From JAUWOY01 sp034431315 (GTDB lineage Bacteria > Chloroflexota > Anaerolineae > VGOG01): DNA of 64,000 nt. Below the pieces are notes generated by a model. That model made no database searches. It was not told the DNA's origin and was given only the letters and a program-made list of their open reading frames with translations. Position 1 is the stretch's first letter; each line of letters begins with the position of its first letter. This document shows positions 17,845-26,855 of the stretch, piece by piece. The stretch lies in the NCBI GenBank assembly GCA_034431315.1, contig DAOUDK010000119.1, forward strand, positions 57,946 to 121,945, read 5' to 3'. The position numbers and the translations under genes are program-made.

Positions 17845-19026
17845 ATGCAAAAACCATCGAGAACGATTTACCTGGACCACGCCGCCACCACCGCCGTTGA
17901 TCCGCGAGTGGTGGAGGCCATGCTCCCCTATTTCAACCCCCAGTACGGCAACGCCTCCAGCATCTACAGGCTGGGGCAAGAAGCTGGCAAAGCTATTGAC
18001 GACGCCCGGCGCATGGTGGCCGATATCCTGGGCTGCCAGCCCAGGGAGGTGATTTTCACCAGTTGTGGGACCGAGAGCGATAACCTGGCTCTGCGCGGCG
18101 TGGGTTGGGCGCGGCGCAACCTGGGAAAAGGAAACCACATCATCACCTCCCCCATCGAGCACCACGCCGTGAGCCACACCTGCGAGCAATTGGAGAAACA
18201 CTTCGGCTTCGAGATCACCTACCTGCCGGTTGATAAGTATGGGATGGTTGATCCCGATGACGTCCGCCGAGCTATCAAGGACGACACCATCCTCATCAGC
18301 ATCATATACGCCAACAACGAGGTGGGCACCATTGAGCCCCTCGCCGAAATCGGCAGAATCGCCAAAGAAAAGGGCGTGCCTTTCCACACCGATGCCGTGC
18401 AGGCTGGCGGCTCTCTGAGCCTGGACGTGAACGAGCTGAACGTTGACCTCCTTTCCCTCTCGGCGCACAAGTTCTACGGCCCCAAGGGAGTCGGCGTGCT
18501 CTATGCGCGCCAGGGCGTGTCCCTGCTGCCCACCCAAACTGGCGGCGGCCACGAGCGCAATCGCAGGGCCGGCACCGAGAACGTGCCCTACATCGTCGGG
18601 TTAGCCACAGCACTAAGGATAGCCTACGATGAACTGGAGGCCAACAACCAGCGCATATCCGCCCTGCGGGATCGCCTGATCGCAGGCGTTCTGGAGAGCA
18701 TAGATGAGGTGGAACTTACCGGCCACCCCACCAGCCGCCTGCCCACCAGCGCCAGCTTCGCCTTCAAGTACATCGAGGGGGAGTCCGTGCTGCTCAATCT
18801 AGACCTGGCAGGGATCTCCGCCTCCAGCGGCTCGGCCTGTACCTCGGCCTCCCTGGAGGCCTCCCACGTGCTGCTGGCCATGGGCATCCCCCCCGAACTA
18901 GCCCAGGGCAGCTTGCGCCTGACCCCGGGCAGGGAGAACACCACAGAGGACATTGACTACGTGCTGGGCATACTGCCCAGCATCGTTCAAAAGCTGCGGG
19001 ACATGAGCCCACTCTACTCAAACTAG
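17845..19026 (+). CDS. Cysteine desulfurase (NifS/IscS family)
   Basis: PLP enzyme that takes sulfur from cysteine for Fe-S clusters and thiolated cofactors. The 393-residue protein shows YLDHAATT near the start, PIEHHAVS (His stacking on PLP), HTDAVQAGG, the PLP-binding Lys209 in SLSAHKFYGPKG, and the catalytic Cys332 in SSGSACTSASLEASHV, a long mobile loop as in IscS. AGGAAG precedes the ATG. It stands alone with its own promoter; no IscU/SufU scaffold gene is adjacent. Confidence 0.94.
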   Translation: MQKPSRTIYLDHAATTAVDPRVVEAMLPYFNPQYGNASSIYRLGQEAGKAIDDARRMVADILGCQPREVIFTSCGTESDNLALRGVGWARRNLGKGNHIITSPIEHHAVSHTCEQLEKHFGFEITYLPVDKYGMVDPDDVRRAIKDDTILISIIYANNEVGTIEPLAEIGRIAKEKGVPFHTDAVQAGGSLSLDVNELNVDLLSLSAHKFYGPKGVGVLYARQGVSLLPTQTGGGHERNRRAGTENVPYIVGLATALRIAYDELEANNQRISALRDRLIAGVLESIDEVELTGHPTSRLPTSASFAFKYIEGESVLLNLDLAGISASSGSACTSASLEASHVLLAMGIPPELAQGSLRLTPGRENTTEDIDYVLGILPSIVQKLRDMSPLYSN

Positions 19027-19052
19027 CCCTTCTCAGAGTTTTGTGCTATAAT
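19024..19052 (+). promoter_or_regulatory. Extended -10 promoter of the tig-clpP-clpX operon
   Basis: TGTGCTATAAT contains an extended -10 with TATAAT at 19047-19052; the region 17 bp upstream has no good -35 hexamer. It is 28 bp upstream of the trigger factor start. Confidence 0.6.
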
Positions 19053-19080
19053 CTCCAGCGAGAAAGGAGAGTACTGATAA

Positions 19081-20346
19081 TTGAAAGTAGAGACCGAGAG
19101 ACTAGAAAATTGTCAAATGGCCTTGACCATCGAGGTTGATGAGAAGCGGGCTAAGCGGGCCTTGCGCAGCGTTGCCCGGCGCATCTCGCGACGGGCCAAG
19201 ATTCCGGGCTTTCGCCCCGGCAAAGCACCCTACAACGTCGTGGCGCGCTATTTTGGCAAGGAGGCTTTATACGAGGAAGTACTGGACGAGCTGGGAGACG
19301 CTGTCTACAAAGAGGCCTTAGACAAAGCAGGCCTCGAGCCCTTCGGCCAGGCACAGCTTACGGATTACGAAACCAACCCCCTGGTGTTAAAGATGGTGGT
19401 GCCCCTGGCTCCGGTGGTTGAACTAGGCGATTACCGACAGATGCGATTAGAGCCTGAGGAGGAGGCACCCGGAGAGGAGGAGGTCAATGAGACCCTCAGA
19501 AGAATCCAAGAGCAGAATACCTTCTGGGAGCCTGTGAAACGACCTGCTCAATGGGACGATCTGGCGATAGTGGACATCGAGGGCACAGTCGAAGGAGAAA
19601 CAGTTGTCGAAAACACAGCGACGGAGATGATCCTGGAGGCCGATTCCCCTGATCCACTACCGCCTGACTTCAGCGCCGAACTCTTGGGCATGACCTTCAA
19701 CGAGCAAAAGGAATTCACGTTGACTTACCCTGAAGAGTACGAGGACAGGGAACTCGCTGGCCAGCAAGTTCACTTCAAGGTCCAACTCCAGGATCTGAAA
19801 GAAAAGGGGGTGCCCGACATTGACGACGACCTGGCTCGCACCGTCGGCAGCTATGAAACCCTGGAGGATCTCAAAGCCGAATTGCGCCGCAACTTGCAAG
19901 CCAAAGCCAAACAGGAATTCGCCAACCAGGTTTTGGCAGCCCTGGTCGAGAGATCCCAGATAGAGTTCCCGCCCATGATGCTGGAACGAGAAATTGATGA
20001 CTGGCTCAAAGAACTCGACCGGAGCCTCAGGCGGCAGAGTTTGAACCTCGAAAACTACCTGAAGATGGAAAAAAAGACCGAAGAAGAGTTTCGCCAAGAG
20101 GTCTCCCCCCAGGTCGAGGAGAGGCTAAAGCGTTCCCTTGCCCTGGGCAAGCTCGTCGAGCTAGAAGACCTGGATATCGAATCTGACGGAGTGGAGAAAG
20201 CCCTGGAGCGACTGGCGGCCATTGCCAGGGGTGAACTGGAGGAAGAAGAACCTTCGCCTGATGAGGAGGCTCCCCCCGAAGAAGAGACGGAAAGCACAGA
20301 GCAACAAGCTGTAGAGAACGAGAGCGAAAGGAGTGAAATAGAATGA
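19081..20346 (+). CDS. tig: Trigger factor
   Basis: Ribosome-bound chaperone and peptidyl-prolyl isomerase. The 421-residue protein has the N-terminal ribosome-binding domain with the signature RRAKIPGFRPGKAPYNVV, a central FKBP-like region (about 150-240; WDDLAIVDIEGTVEGE), and a long helical C-terminal chaperone domain ending in an acidic tail (EEEEPSPDEEAPPEEE). The start is a TTG at 19081, supported by GAAAGGAGAG 10 bp upstream; no ATG fits the conserved N-terminus. The stop overlaps the clpP start (ATGA), forming the common tig-clpP-clpX operon. Confidence 0.95.
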   Translation: MKVETERLENCQMALTIEVDEKRAKRALRSVARRISRRAKIPGFRPGKAPYNVVARYFGKEALYEEVLDELGDAVYKEALDKAGLEPFGQAQLTDYETNPLVLKMVVPLAPVVELGDYRQMRLEPEEEAPGEEEVNETLRRIQEQNTFWEPVKRPAQWDDLAIVDIEGTVEGETVVENTATEMILEADSPDPLPPDFSAELLGMTFNEQKEFTLTYPEEYEDRELAGQQVHFKVQLQDLKEKGVPDIDDDLARTVGSYETLEDLKAELRRNLQAKAKQEFANQVLAALVERSQIEFPPMMLEREIDDWLKELDRSLRRQSLNLENYLKMEKKTEEEFRQEVSPQVEERLKRSLALGKLVELEDLDIESDGVEKALERLAAIARGELEEEEPSPDEEAPPEEETESTEQQAVENESERSEIE

Positions 20347-20963
20347 AATCCCTGATCCCCTATGTCATCGAGAGCACAGGCCGCGGCGAGCGGATGTACG
20401 ATATCTATTCCTTGCTTCTCAAGGAGCGTATCATTTTCCTCGGCACGCCTATCAACGGTCAGGTAGCTAACGTGATCGTGGCCCAACTGCTTTTCCTGGA
20501 TCGAGAGGACCCGGAGAAAGAGATCTCCATCTATGTCAATTGCCCCGGCGGCGAGATATATCCTGGCCTGGCCATCTACGACACCATGCAACAGGTGCAG
20601 GCTCCTATCTCCACCATCGCCGTGGGCTGGACGGCCAGCCTGGGCACTGTTCTCTTGGCCGCTGGCATGAAGGGCCGTCGCTACGCCCTACCCCATGCTA
20701 CCATCCACATGCACCCCGCCGGCGGCGGAGCACGGGGTTACGCCCCCGACGTGGAGATCCAGGTCCGCGAGCTGCTGCGCATGCAAGACCTGCTCAAAAA
20801 CCTCCTCTCCAGCCACACAGGGCAGTCGGTGGAGCGAATCACCAAGGACTTCGACCGAGATTACTTCATGAACGCTCAAGAAGCTGTCGAGTACGGCATC
20901 ATTGACGAGGTGTTGACCCCTCGCAAGGAAAAAGTCGAACGTGAAACTGATACTGAAACGTAA
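20343..20963 (+). CDS. clpP: ATP-dependent Clp protease proteolytic subunit
   Basis: Serine protease subunit that degrades substrates unfolded by ClpX. The 206-residue protein has an intact triad: Ser99 in TASLGTVLLAAG, His124 in IHMHP and Asp173 in FDRDYFMNAQEAVEYG. Around the triad it departs from the usual ClpP text: GWTASL replaces GMAASM, and MHPAGGGARGYAPD replaces IHQPLGGAQGQATD. It may therefore be a divergent lineage-specific ClpP, still expected to be active. It is translationally coupled to tig and followed by clpX after 40 bp. Confidence 0.95.
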   Translation: MKSLIPYVIESTGRGERMYDIYSLLLKERIIFLGTPINGQVANVIVAQLLFLDREDPEKEISIYVNCPGGEIYPGLAIYDTMQQVQAPISTIAVGWTASLGTVLLAAGMKGRRYALPHATIHMHPAGGGARGYAPDVEIQVRELLRMQDLLKNLLSSHTGQSVERITKDFDRDYFMNAQEAVEYGIIDEVLTPRKEKVERETDTET

Positions 20964-21003
20964 AACGTGAAACGTAAATCACGTTAAAGAAAGGTAGGCC
21001 AGG

Positions 21004-22290
21004 ATGGCCAGAATGCGACAGGAAGAACGATACTGCTCTTTTTGCCGGCGAGGTCAGGATGAAGTCAATCGCCTGATAGCCGGCCCCGACTCGATCCATA
21101 TCTGCGATGAGTGCATCTACTTGTGCCTGGAGATTTTGAAAGAGGAAGTCCCAGACTCACCCGAAGAGGGATTCTTCTTGGACACGATTCCCTCGCCCAA
21201 GGAGATCTACGATCGCCTCAATGAATACGTGGTCGGCCAGGATGACGCCAAGAGGGTGCTCTCGGTGGCGGTGTATAACCACTACAAGCGCATCAACGCC
21301 AAAGCCGAAGCCAACGACGTGGAGCTGGAGAAGAGCAACATCCTGCTCATCGGGCCTACCGGCTGCGGCAAGACGCTGCTGGCTCAAACCCTGGCCAAAA
21401 TCCTGGACGTCCCCTTCACCATCGCCGATGCCACCGCCCTGACCGAGGCTGGGTACGTGGGCGAGGATGTAGAGAACATCCTGCTGCGCCTGATACAAGC
21501 CGCCGATTACAACCTGCCCCGCGCCGAGAAGGGCATCATCTACATTGACGAGCTCGACAAGAAGGCTCGCAAGACAGCAGACAACCCCTCCATCACCCGT
21601 GACGTGTCAGGCGAGGGAGTGCAGCAAGCCCTCCTGAAGATCATCGAGGGCACAATAGCCAACGTCCCTCCCCAGGGCGGTCGGAAGCATCCCCACCAGG
21701 AGTTCATCCATCTTGACACCACCAACATCCTTTTCATCTGCGGCGGCACCTTTGACGGCCTGGAAAAGATCGTGGGCGAGCGCGTCGGGACGAAGGGGCA
21801 GCTAGGCTTTTTGAGAGGAGAGGCAGCCGAGTTGCAGAAGGAAGAGCGAGAAAAGAGAATCGCCAGGCTCCTCAAGCAAGTCGTTCCGGATGACTTGATG
21901 AAATACGGCATGATCCCGGAGATGGTGGGGCGCTTGCCGGTGATAACCAGCGTTGAACCTCTGAGCAAGGAGGACATGATGGGGATCCTGACCCGGCCCA
22001 GGAACGCCATCACCAAGCAATTTCAGCGGCTCCTGGCCCTGGATAACGTGGAGTTGATCTTCACCAAAGAGGCGTTGGCTACGGCAGCCGAGGAGGCCAT
22101 GAAGCACGAAGCTGGCGCTCGTGGCCTGAGGACCATCATGGAGAGAGCTTTGCTGGACGTGATGTACGAGATACCCTCACGGCGCGACGTCAAGAAGTGC
22201 ATCATCAGCGCGGAGGCCATCTTAGGCAAGACCTCCCCTTTGCTCCTCACCCAGTCGGAGCGCCCCATTAACTTGAAAGAGACGGCCTGA
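21004..22290 (+). CDS. clpX: ATP-dependent Clp protease ATP-binding subunit ClpX
   Basis: AAA+ unfoldase that feeds ClpP. In the 428 residues, the N-terminal zinc-binding domain has C11, C14, C34 and C37. Walker A GPTGCGKT is at 117-124 and Walker B IIYIDELDK around 178-186. The substrate-grip loop GYVGEDVENIL is present, and the C-terminal domain contains HEAGARGLRTIMERALLDVMYE. The IGF-type ClpP-docking loop is replaced by a region around LGFLRGEAAELQKEER, so the docking tripeptide should be compared with the divergent ClpP next door. Confidence 0.96.
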   Translation: MARMRQEERYCSFCRRGQDEVNRLIAGPDSIHICDECIYLCLEILKEEVPDSPEEGFFLDTIPSPKEIYDRLNEYVVGQDDAKRVLSVAVYNHYKRINAKAEANDVELEKSNILLIGPTGCGKTLLAQTLAKILDVPFTIADATALTEAGYVGEDVENILLRLIQAADYNLPRAEKGIIYIDELDKKARKTADNPSITRDVSGEGVQQALLKIIEGTIANVPPQGGRKHPHQEFIHLDTTNILFICGGTFDGLEKIVGERVGTKGQLGFLRGEAAELQKEEREKRIARLLKQVVPDDLMKYGMIPEMVGRLPVITSVEPLSKEDMMGILTRPRNAITKQFQRLLALDNVELIFTKEALATAAEEAMKHEAGARGLRTIMERALLDVMYEIPSRRDVKKCIISAEAILGKTSPLLLTQSERPINLKETA

Positions 22291-22310
22291 TGCCCTAAAA
22301 CCGCTATCAA

Positions 22311-22357
22311 GGGGCGTCCCCGCCCCGGCCAAGAGCAGAATCGGGGCGAGACGCCCC
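22311..22357. repeat. GGGGCGTC palindromic repeat, copy 1
   Basis: GGGGCGTC (22311-22318) and GACGCCCC (22350-22357) flank inner CGCCCC/GGGGCG arms. A related structure is at 42679-42737. It lies between clpX and its terminator. Confidence 0.6.
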
Positions 22358-22391
22358 TCCGTAGCAGGAGCATCGCGCCGACCCGGACGAG

Positions 22392-22430
22392 AAAAGGGAG
22401 CAGATCCAGGCTTCGATCTGCTCCCTTTTT
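22392..22430. terminator. Strong intrinsic terminator after clpX
   Basis: A perfect 15-bp stem, AAAAGGGAGCAGATC (22392-22406) with GATCTGCTCCCTTTT, an 8-nt loop and a T run. It separates clpX from the convergent gene at 22495 and can work in both directions (A run on the other side). Confidence 0.88.
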
Positions 22431-22494
22431 GCGTTGTCAATAGATCACGACTCTGTCAGCAGAGCCACCCAGCGAGGATTTGCTGCTTTGATCG

Positions 22495-23874
22495 TTACTC
22501 GACGGTCACCCAGGCGGAACCGAAGAGATGGGTCTTACTCTCGTCCCAGACCTCCACGTGGTAGGTGCCCGGGGGCAGATCGGGGATCCGGGCGCTGAGG
22601 TCGAAAGGGCACAAGCAGTAGCAAGGGCCACCCTGAGAATAGGTCTCCCGCTCGATGAGCTGTAGCAGGGGCCGCTGGTCAACGAGGTCCACGACCATAG
22701 TAGCGCAGCAGTTGTAGATGGCCCCGCGGTGCTCCATCACGATGTCGTGTCCCTCCACCCAGATCTCGACCTGATCTCCGTCGTCAGCCCTTTTCAATGC
22801 CTCAAGACAATCGCTAGCCTCGTAGCTGAAACCCACTCCTGAGTAGCCCTTCAAGACCAGGGGCAACAAGACCTTATACTCCCTCACCCAGATGCGGACG
22901 CGCACTTGGTCAGCAACTCCGTCGTTCGGACGGCGGAAGAAGTTGATAGTCGTATCGGTCAGGTTCTCCCAGTTGGCTCCAAAGAAGCTGCCACCCGCCT
23001 CAAAACCGCCCGCAAAGCGGTGGTTGATGCCAATGCCGCCTTGCGAGGTATCCCTCTGCCATCCACGGACGAGGTAGAGACCCGGATTTCCGCCCAGGTT
23101 GTGGGTGAATATCTGCGCCGTGTTTGTGGCAACGCTCGTCCAGCCGCTGTCCCAATCGGGCGGGTCGGGGGCGAAGATGCGGACGCGCACCTGATCGGCC
23201 CAGTCGTCATTGGGATAGCGCCAGACGTCTATCGTGATGTTCGTCAAGTTCTGCCAGGCCGCACCCTGACGCTGGCCATCCGCTTCCAGCCCGCCGTAAC
23301 ACCGCGTATTGATGCCTATGCCGTCCGGCGTCGTGTCCTTGAACCACAGGCCGACGACGTAGTCGTCCACGTTTCCGCCTCGATCGTGGGTCAGCGACTT
23401 CAATTCGTCTGTGGCAATGCTCACCCAGTCGCTGTCCCAGACGGGGGGATCGGGAATCCAGACCCGCACGCGCACCTGATCGGCAAAGATGTCGTCCTCG
23501 CGACGGACTACCTCGATAGTCGTGTCGGTCAGGTTCTGCCAATGTGCCCCCCGGAAGTTGCCCCCAGCTTCGAACCCGCCAATACCCCAACTGTTGATGC
23601 CTTTGCCGCCTGTTGCCGTGTCCCTGAGCCACAGCTCAACGGCGTAGTCATCTGGGTCTCCGCCCAAATCGTGGGTGAACACCGTCGCCGTGTCCGTGGC
23701 GATGTCCACCCAGCCGCTGCTCCAGCCTGAGGTGGTCTGGAAAGCAACGGCGTCAGGGTAGACATCGGGGCCAGCGGCCCGGTTGCCGGCTACGGCACTG
23801 CCAGCCAGGAGGAGCAAGGCCATCAGTGCCAAGCCTCCCACCGTTATCCAAATGTACATTCGACTCTCGTTCAT
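22495..23874 (-). CDS. Secreted protein with three tandem ~100-residue repeats
   Basis: A 459-residue protein of unknown function. An N-terminal membrane/signal segment (ITVGGLALMALLLLAGSAVAG) suggests export. Three repeats of about 100 residues follow (roughly 48-150, 150-250, 250-350). Each has the order W-x-S-G-W-x-x-I/V-A-T-D/N, T/LTHD/NLGG/RGG, DDY-V-LWxxDT, GIGIN, GGxEAGG, WxNLTDTTI and DQVRVRIW. A short LLPLVLKG segment, common as a linker in Chloroflexi surface proteins, leads to a C-terminal Cys-rich Ig-like domain (DLSARIPDLPPGTYHVEVWDES). It is probably a surface binding protein; the repeat family is not one I can name. Confidence 0.8.
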   Translation of the reverse strand: MNESRMYIWITVGGLALMALLLLAGSAVAGNRAAGPDVYPDAVAFQTTSGWSSGWVDIATDTATVFTHDLGGDPDDYAVELWLRDTATGGKGINSWGIGGFEAGGNFRGAHWQNLTDTTIEVVRREDDIFADQVRVRVWIPDPPVWDSDWVSIATDELKSLTHDRGGNVDDYVVGLWFKDTTPDGIGINTRCYGGLEADGQRQGAAWQNLTNITIDVWRYPNDDWADQVRVRIFAPDPPDWDSGWTSVATNTAQIFTHNLGGNPGLYLVRGWQRDTSQGGIGINHRFAGGFEAGGSFFGANWENLTDTTINFFRRPNDGVADQVRVRIWVREYKVLLPLVLKGYSGVGFSYEASDCLEALKRADDGDQVEIWVEGHDIVMEHRGAIYNCCATMVVDLVDQRPLLQLIERETYSQGGPCYCLCPFDLSARIPDLPPGTYHVEVWDESKTHLFGSAWVTVE

Positions 23875-23923
23875 TTTTTCCTCCTTTTTGTATTATGTTT
23901 CAGCTACCTTCCCGCAGGATGAT

Positions 23924-24556
23924 TCATCCCTCCTGGGTGAGGATAGCCACTTCCACTTCGCACAGGTCGCTGAAGCGCTGGGCGTCCTCGGCGGACCCCA
24001 CGATAGCGCCCCAGTGCATGGGGATGGCTACCTGGGGCTGGATCCTGTTCGCCACCTCGGCAGCCTCGTCAGCGGTCATGGTGTAAGTCCCCCCCACGGG
24101 CAATAGCGCGACGTCGGTCTCGATGTCATCCATCTCAGGAATGACGTCGGTGTCGCCAGCATGATAGATGCGCACCCCTCCCACGGTGATGATGAAGCCC
24201 ACGTGGCCGCTCTCTTTCGGATGAAAGGGCACGCCGGGACTGCGGAACTTGCTCACGTTGTAGGCGGGGACCGTCTCGATGGGGATGCCCTGCACAACGA
24301 GGCTCTCACCCGGCTTCACCACCCGCACGTCGCCCTTCAGATTCTGGGCCGCCGCAGCGATGGTTACGATCACGGTGTCGCCTTTGACTAGCTTGGCCAC
24401 GTCGTCCGGAGAACAATGGTCGAAGTGGTCGTGAGTAATGAGGATCAGGTCAGCCTTTAGCGGCCTGCCCGTCAGTTTAATGGGATCAATGTAGATGGTC
24501 TTGTCGTTCTCAATTCTGAAAGTGTCGTGCCCTAGCCAATGGATGTTCTCTATCAT
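23924..24556 (-). CDS. Metal-dependent hydrolase, metallo-beta-lactamase fold (UPF0173-like)
   Basis: A 210-residue protein with the beta-lactamase metal motif THDHFDHCSPDD (HxHxDH) near residue 40, preceded by WLGHDTFRIE and followed by HAGDTDVIPEMDD and the late His in AIPMHWGA. This corresponds to the small L-ascorbate-6-P-lactonase-like group. No signal peptide is present, so it is cytoplasmic. The physiological substrate is unknown. It is divergent from the aminotransferase gene at 24.7 kb. Confidence 0.9.
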   Translation of the reverse strand: MIENIHWLGHDTFRIENDKTIYIDPIKLTGRPLKADLILITHDHFDHCSPDDVAKLVKGDTVIVTIAAAAQNLKGDVRVVKPGESLVVQGIPIETVPAYNVSKFRSPGVPFHPKESGHVGFIITVGGVRIYHAGDTDVIPEMDDIETDVALLPVGGTYTMTADEAAEVANRIQPQVAIPMHWGAIVGSAEDAQRFSDLCEVEVAILTQEG

Positions 24557-24655
24557 TTTGCACCTCCAGTTAGTTGTTTGATTCCCAGCTTAATAGTGAT
24601 GCCGGGTGTCTTGATACTTCACAGTATATCACCTTTCTCGTCCTTAGTCAACAGC

Positions 24656-24684
24656 TTGTCCTTTGGGCCAGGGTGTGTTATAAT
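24656..24684 (+). promoter_or_regulatory. Promoter of the class-V aminotransferase gene
   Basis: TTGTCC (24656-24661), 17-bp spacer, TATAAT (24679-24684) preceded by TGTGT; ATG follows at 24721. Confidence 0.78.
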
Positions 24685-24720
24685 GCTGTTCGCAAAAAAC
24701 AAAATCAGGAAAGGTTCACT

Positions 24721-25842
24721 ATGATGAAACTCGAAGAGCTCAGACAAGAGTTCCCTCTGACGGAGGAACTCGCCTATCTAGACCATGCGGCTACCTCACC
24801 CCTGCCTGGCCGGACGCGGGCGGCTATGACCAGCTTCGTAGAGGCGCGCCGTTTCGTTCGCCGAGCCTGGGAGGAGTATGAAACGTTGGACCAGGATTTG
24901 CGCCAGTCCCTGGGCCAACTGATCAACGCCTCCCCCGAAGAGATCGCCCTGGTGCAGAACACAGCGGAGGGCATCAACATCGCCGCCCACGCCATCCCCT
25001 TCCAGCCCGGCGACAACGTGGTCTTTTGCGACATGGAGTATCCGGCCAACGTCTACCCCTGGCTGAATCTGGAGCGACGCGGAGTGGAGGCCCGCATCGT
25101 CCCCCACCGCGAGGGAGGGCTGGCTTTGGATGACCTCGAAGAATACCTTGACCAGCGGACCAGGGTGGTGGCAGCAAGCTCGGTGGAGTTTATTACCGGC
25201 TTCCGAAACGACCTCCAGAGCATCGGGGAGCTATGCAAAGCCAGGGGCATCTACTTCGTGGTGGACGGCATTCAGTCCCTGGGGGCGATCCCGCTCGACG
25301 TGAGGGAATGTCACATTGACATGCTCTCTTGCGGCGGCCCCAAGTGGCTGCTGGGGCCTTGCGGCCAGGGCTTCCTCTTCTGCCGTCGGGAGATACTCGA
25401 AGAGATGAAGCCGGCTTATGCCGGTGCCACGAGTGTGGTGGACTTTCTGAACTTTCGCGATTACGACCTCACCTTCCTGCCCGACGCCAAGCGCTTCGAG
25501 TTGGGGACACCGAACCTGGTGGGCATAGTGGGGCTGTTGGCTTCTGTTAACCTGCTACAGGAAGTGGGCATTGAAGAGATCCGGCGCTGGACGCTGCACC
25601 TCACCGATGTCCTCATTGACGACCTGCAAGAGCGGGGCTACCAGATCGCCAGTTGCCTGCGACCCAAGCACCGCTCGGCCATCGTCTCTTTCCCCACACC
25701 CGACGTCGAGGCCGACTACGAAAAACTCATCGCCCACAAGATCATCGTCTCCCTGCGCGAGAACTACATCCGCGTCTCCCCCCACTGCTACAATACCGAG
25801 GAGGAAGTGCTGCGGGTGGGCCAGGTTCTTGATGGAATTTAG
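24721..25842 (+). CDS. Class-V aminotransferase, cysteine desulfurase/isopenicillin-epimerase-like
   Basis: A PLP fold-type I protein of 373 residues. It has YLDHAATSPLP near the start, a region VQNTAEGINIAAHAI (PLP phosphate site), VVDGIQSLG (Asp contacting the pyridine nitrogen), the Schiff-base Lys in SCGGPKWLLGPCGQGFL, and FELGTPN. It lacks the SGSACTS active-Cys loop of IscS, so desulfurase activity is doubtful; an epimerase or lyase on an amino acid is possible. ATG 24721 fits the AGGAAAGG site 10 bp upstream; an in-frame upstream extension runs into the promoter and is rejected. Confidence 0.85.
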   Translation: MMKLEELRQEFPLTEELAYLDHAATSPLPGRTRAAMTSFVEARRFVRRAWEEYETLDQDLRQSLGQLINASPEEIALVQNTAEGINIAAHAIPFQPGDNVVFCDMEYPANVYPWLNLERRGVEARIVPHREGGLALDDLEEYLDQRTRVVAASSVEFITGFRNDLQSIGELCKARGIYFVVDGIQSLGAIPLDVRECHIDMLSCGGPKWLLGPCGQGFLFCRREILEEMKPAYAGATSVVDFLNFRDYDLTFLPDAKRFELGTPNLVGIVGLLASVNLLQEVGIEEIRRWTLHLTDVLIDDLQERGYQIASCLRPKHRSAIVSFPTPDVEADYEKLIAHKIIVSLRENYIRVSPHCYNTEEEVLRVGQVLDGI

Positions 25843-25958
25843 AAACCAGGTTTTTGACTCAAAAGATGTGAGTTCTCGCATCGTGGAGAGTTCTAAAAGC
25901 GGCGGTCTGTCCATTCAATTGAGGAAAAACCTGGTTTCTTAAAAAGGAGTTGTTACCA

Positions 25959-26855
25959 ATGGGCAAGAGCAAACTAGATGATCTCTACCAGGATAGGGTG
26001 TTGAACTTCGCCCACCGGGGGGCCAGCCACGACGCTCCGCAGAACACTCTGGCCGCCTTTCGCCTGGCCGTGGAGATGGGAGCCGATGGCGTGGAGTTGG
26101 ACGTGCAGGTTTCCAAGGACGGCGAGGCCGTGGTCATCCACAACTTCACGGTAGACGCCACCACCGACGGCCAGGGGCGAGTCGCAGACAAGACCCTGGC
26201 CGAGCTGAAGGAGCTGGATGCCGGGTCTTGGTTCGATGCCAGGTTCACCAGCCAGCGCATCCCCACCCTGCAGGAGGTCATCGTCGAGGTCGGCCACCAA
26301 CTGCTCCTGAACATCGAATTGAAGACCAGGGTGTTTGGCAGCGCTAGCCTGACAGCCGAGGTGGTGCGGCTCATCGAGGATCACAACCTCACCCATCGGA
26401 CCATAGTTTCCTCGTTCAACCCCTTCGCCCTGCGTCGGGTCAAGAGGCTCAACCCTCGCATCAACACTGGCCTCATCTATTCCTTCGACCTGCCGGCTCA
26501 CCTGGCTCGGAGCGTGCTTTTGTCCCTGGCTGGCTCCGGCGCCCTGCACCCAGAGAAGCACCTGATCAATCAGAAATACATGGCTTGGGCAAAAGAACGA
26601 GGCTATCGCGTGAACGCCTGGACGGTGGACGAACCCGCCGAGATGAAGCGCCTCATCGCCCTGGGCGTGGACGGCATCATCACCAACCGTCCCGACGTGC
26701 TGAGAGAGGTGTTAGATGAGGAGAGAGTAGAATGTCCCACCTGCGAAACGAAATCTTCGAGCAGCCGGAGGTGCTGGAGAGGTTCATCGTCGGCCAATGG
26801 GAAACGGCAGTGGCCATCGCTCAGGCCATTCAGAGAAGCGAAGTGGAGTTCGTGA
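25959..26855 (+). CDS. Glycerophosphodiester phosphodiesterase
   Basis: Hydrolyses glycerophosphodiesters to glycerol-3-phosphate and alcohol. Visible GDPD features are FAHRGASHDAPQNTLAAF (catalytic His and Arg), GADGVELDVQVSKDGEAVVIHNF (Glu-Asp metal ligands and second His), LLNIELK, and VNAWTVDEPAEMKRLIALGVDGIITNRPDVL at the end of the barrel. ATG 25959 follows AAGGAG at a proper distance. The reading frame continues about 42 residues past the normal domain end in Ser/Arg-rich text and overlaps the next gene by 124 bp, which suggests the original stop was lost. Confidence 0.9.
   Translation: MGKSKLDDLYQDRVLNFAHRGASHDAPQNTLAAFRLAVEMGADGVELDVQVSKDGEAVVIHNFTVDATTDGQGRVADKTLAELKELDAGSWFDARFTSQRIPTLQEVIVEVGHQLLLNIELKTRVFGSASLTAEVVRLIEDHNLTHRTIVSSFNPFALRRVKRLNPRINTGLIYSFDLPAHLARSVLLSLAGSGALHPEKHLINQKYMAWAKERGYRVNAWTVDEPAEMKRLIALGVDGIITNRPDVLREVLDEERVECPTCETKSSSSRRCWRGSSSANGKRQWPSLRPFREAKWSS

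Noticed and set aside
24721..25842. Second IscS-type cysteine desulfurase
   Set aside because: The catalytic cysteine loop is absent, so only the general class-V aminotransferase name is kept.
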